From Candidatus Palauibacter australiensis (GTDB taxonomy: Bacteria > Gemmatimonadota > Gemmatimonadetes > Palauibacterales > Palauibacteraceae), in assembly GCA_026705295.1 (NCBI GenBank), contig JAPPBA010000177.1, positions 1 to 43,893 on the forward strand: a DNA stretch of 43,893 nt, read 5' to 3'. Positions 42,089 through 43,893 of the stretch are shown piece after piece. Numbering within the stretch: position 1 is the first letter of the stretch; each line of letters begins with the position of its first letter. The position numbers were made by a program, and so were the translations under genes. Below the pieces are notes generated by a model, which did not search any database, was not told where the DNA came from, and was given only the letters and a program-made list of their open reading frames with translations.

Positions 42089-43150
42089 TCAGCGGCCTTC
42101 GCCGCGGCGGTAGGCGAAAGGCCAGACGTAGAAGTAGTCCTTCACGTTGCGCCACAGTTTGGACAGGCCCTCGGGCTCGAACACCAGGAAGAGGATGATG
42201 ACGAGCCCGAACGCCGCCTGCTGCACGCTGGGCAGGAGGGCCGCGACCGCCGGCGCCGACTGTTGCAGTTCCCGTCCCGCCGTCGCGATCATGGCCGGGA
42301 GGAGGGTGATGAGCGCCGCCCCGAACAGCGAGCCGCGGATCGTCCCCAGTCCTCCCACGATGATCATGGCGAGGTAAAGGACGCTGGTCTCGAGCGTGAA
42401 GCGCTCCCACGAGATGATGTTGCGGTAGTACGCGGTGAGGGCGCCGGCGAGCCCCACGAAGAACGACGAGGTCGCGAAGGCCAGGAGCTTGGTCCCGAAC
42501 ACGTTCACGCCGATGACGCTCGCGGCGATGTCCTGGTCGCGGACGGCGACGAAGGAGCGGCCGATGCGGGAGCGGAAGAGGTTCGCGGTGAAGAGCGCCG
42601 TGGCGCCGGCCAGGGCGATGCCGAGCCAGTAGAAGCCGAAGTCCGTGTTCAGGCGCTGGCCGAACAGCCGCGGGGCCGGGACGACGACCGCTTCGACGCC
42701 TCCGGTGAGCGCGGGCCAGTGCGTGACGACCCATTCGACGATCTCCTGGGCGGCCAGCGTGGAGATCGCCAGGTAGAGCCCCTTGAGCCGCAGCGAGGGG
42801 AGGCCGAAGAAGACCCCCACCGCCGCCGTCGCGAAGCAGGCGGCCACGATGCTCACGCCCCAGGGCAGGCCCAGCCTCAGCGTGAGGAGCGCGGAGGTGT
42901 ACGCCCCGACGGCCATGAAGGCGCCCTGCCCCAGCGAGACCTGCCCGGTGTAGCCGACGAGGATGTTCAGCCCCAGCGCGCCGATCGTGGCGATCGCGAT
43001 CTGGTTCGCGAGGTTGAGCCAGTAGGGCGACGCGAGGAACGGGAAGACGAGGAGCGCCGCCGCGAACAGGCCGAGCCGGATGCGCTCCGCCGGCACGCGC
43101 CGGAGCCCCATGTCCGTTCGATAGTCCGTGTGAAAGACGCCGCTCTCCAC
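42089..43150 (-). CDS. livM: Branched-chain amino acid-type ABC permease LivM
   Basis: 353 residues with about ten hydrophobic segments. Family words are NILVGYTGQVSLGQGAFMAV, SLRLKGLYLAISTLAAQEIV, GRSFVAVRDQDIAASVIGVN (the cytoplasmic coupling loop that meets the ATPase) and MIIVGGLGTIRGSLFGA. The C-terminal EPEGLSKLWRNVKDYFYVWP is the part that recurs twice downstream as displaced fragments. The start is a GTG with AGGAG six bases upstream, nine bases after the livH stop. With LivH it forms the membrane channel. It is separated from its expected downstream partner, the substrate-binding gene, by about 6.7 kb of unrelated genes. Confidence 0.93.
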   Translation of the reverse strand: MESGVFHTDYRTDMGLRRVPAERIRLGLFAAALLVFPFLASPYWLNLANQIAIATIGALGLNILVGYTGQVSLGQGAFMAVGAYTSALLTLRLGLPWGVSIVAACFATAAVGVFFGLPSLRLKGLYLAISTLAAQEIVEWVVTHWPALTGGVEAVVVPAPRLFGQRLNTDFGFYWLGIALAGATALFTANLFRSRIGRSFVAVRDQDIAASVIGVNVFGTKLLAFATSSFFVGLAGALTAYYRNIISWERFTLETSVLYLAMIIVGGLGTIRGSLFGAALITLLPAMIATAGRELQQSAPAVAALLPSVQQAAFGLVIILFLVFEPEGLSKLWRNVKDYFYVWPFAYRRGEGR

Positions 43151-43159
43151 GCAGTGCTC

Positions 43160-43893
43160 CTATACGCGCTCGATGATTTCTTTGCCGAAGAGTCCGTACG
43201 GACGGACCATGAGGACGATGATCAGCACGATGTACGGGACGATGAGGTTGAGCCCGTGGCCGATGTAGCCGCCCGCGTAGAACTCCAGTAGCCCGATGAT
43301 CGCGCCCCCGACGACGGCCCCGCGGATCGAGTCGAGCCCGCCCAGGATCACGACCGGGAAGACGCGCAGGCCGATCTGCGCGACGTTCGGGGTCACGCCC
43401 ACGATGTTGCCGAGCATGATCCCGCCGATGGCGGCCGTCGCCGCAGCCAGCGCCCACGCGGTCGCGAACACCCGCGGGATGCTGATCCCCATGCTGAGGG
43501 CGGCCTGCTGGTCGTCCGCGATGGCCCGCATGGCGATTCCGCTCCGCGTGCGCCGGAAGAAGAGGGCGAGTCCCGCAAGCAGCGCGAGCGCCAGCGGGAT
43601 CGCCACCAGGCGGTCGGCGCTCACGACGGCCGATCCCAGCATCACCTCGCCCTCGGGCAGGAAGGACGGGAAGGTGCGCGGCTGCGGTCCCCAGATCGCG
43701 TGCACGATCGCACGCAGGACGCTCGAGAGGCCGATCGTGACCATGATCATCGAGATGATGGGCTCGCCGATCAGCGGCCGGAGCACGGTGCGCTCGACCG
43801 CGACGCCGATCCCCGCCGCCACGAGCATCGTCAGCAGGACGCCCGCCGTCCACGGGAGCCCGATCTGGACGAGGGAGAAGAAGATGAGATAGG
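43160..43893 (-). CDS. livH: Branched-chain amino acid-type ABC permease LivH, cut by the window edge
   Basis: The frame is open to the end of the window, so the N-terminus is missing. The visible 243 or so codons begin YLIFFSLVQIGLPWTAGVLL. LivH words include RTRSGIAMRAIADDQQAALS, the coupling loop, and VVILGGLDSIRGAVVGGAII, then MVRPYGLFGKEIIERV at the end. An internal ATG at 43828 exists but would remove a membrane segment. It partners LivM, whose GTG follows after nine bases. Confidence 0.92.
   Translation of the reverse strand, partial: YLIFFSLVQIGLPWTAGVLLTMLVAAGIGVAVERTVLRPLIGEPIISMIMVTIGLSSVLRAIVHAIWGPQPRTFPSFLPEGEVMLGSAVVSADRLVAIPLALALLAGLALFFRRTRSGIAMRAIADDQQAALSMGISIPRVFATAWALAAATAAIGGIMLGNIVGVTPNVAQIGLRVFPVVILGGLDSIRGAVVGGAIIGLLEFYAGGYIGHGLNLIVPYIVLIIVLMVRPYGLFGKEIIERV

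Noticed and set aside
41978-43291. 437-codon plus-strand frame opposite livM and livH
   Set aside because: Made of Arg/Glu/Gly/Asp-rich text typical of antisense frames in GC-rich DNA; livM and livH on the other strand have clear families.

Overview
The window is a high-GC stretch of about 44 kb, densely coded on both strands, from a diderm (LPS-bearing) bacterium. It encodes an MsbA-like exporter, an LpxL-like acyltransferase, a heptosyltransferase-like protein and the LptF/LptG pair, together with TAT-exported oxidoreductases and lipoproteins carrying poly-proline stalks. That mix suggests a free-living or host-associated marine or soil heterotroph, possibly Gemmatimonadota. The assignment is inference; no rRNA or tRNA gene is present to test it.

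Layout. (1) 11-6692 minus: a tight six-gene envelope operon read from the heptosyltransferase-like gene through a PorX-like response regulator/PglZ protein, an MsbA-like ABC exporter, an LpxL-like acyltransferase and a family 2 glycosyltransferase to a DUF3108 gene. The DUF3108 gene is cut and joined in frame to the tail of a short-chain dehydrogenase. (2) 6799-9400 plus: lptF-lptG, divergent from that operon. (3) 9452-12942: gmd, a UvrC/Cho-like nuclease and threonine ammonia-lyase. (4) 12968-16774 minus: a small membrane coiled-coil protein, a TVP38-family protein, a DmpA-type peptidase and an outer-membrane beta-barrel. (5) 16885-22715 plus: a GMC dehydrogenase with its subunit 3, a Gfo/Idh/MocA oxidoreductase and a sodium:solute symporter, probably for sugar or sugar-acid use. 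(6) 22771-29326: a GH109-like protein with a beta-rich partner, a thioredoxin-fold lipoprotein, a di-heme peroxidase with a cupredoxin, and a TauD dioxygenase. (7) 29354-33405: an AAA_14/DUF4143 ATPase behind four 23-bp tandem repeats, an amidohydrolase and a PaaK-like ligase. (8) 33393-43893 minus: a branched-chain amino-acid-type ABC operon, livH-livM ... substrate-binding protein-livF-paaK.

The most striking structure is in region 8. The liv operon is split by about 6.7 kb between livM and the substrate-binding gene. Two displaced copies of the 3' end of livM lie inside the gap, both in the livM orientation, at 36092-36232 and 35450-35545. They divide the gap into two cargo blocks. One holds a small coiled-coil membrane protein. 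The other holds a 1330-residue LRR/metzincin lipoprotein, a class 3 lipase and a three-helix membrane protein. The copy nearest livM is almost identical to it over its last 100 bp and keeps the stop codon. The far copy, next to the substrate-binding gene, is degenerate and has lost the stop. This is what stepwise insertion at the livM 3' end would leave if each event rebuilt the gene end and pushed the old end outward.

Other structures worth attention are the 4 x 23-bp repeat at 30615-30706, a shared upstream element at exactly the same distance from two small coiled-coil genes, a heptapeptide repeat inside LptF, and several short tandem duplications placed exactly on stop codons.
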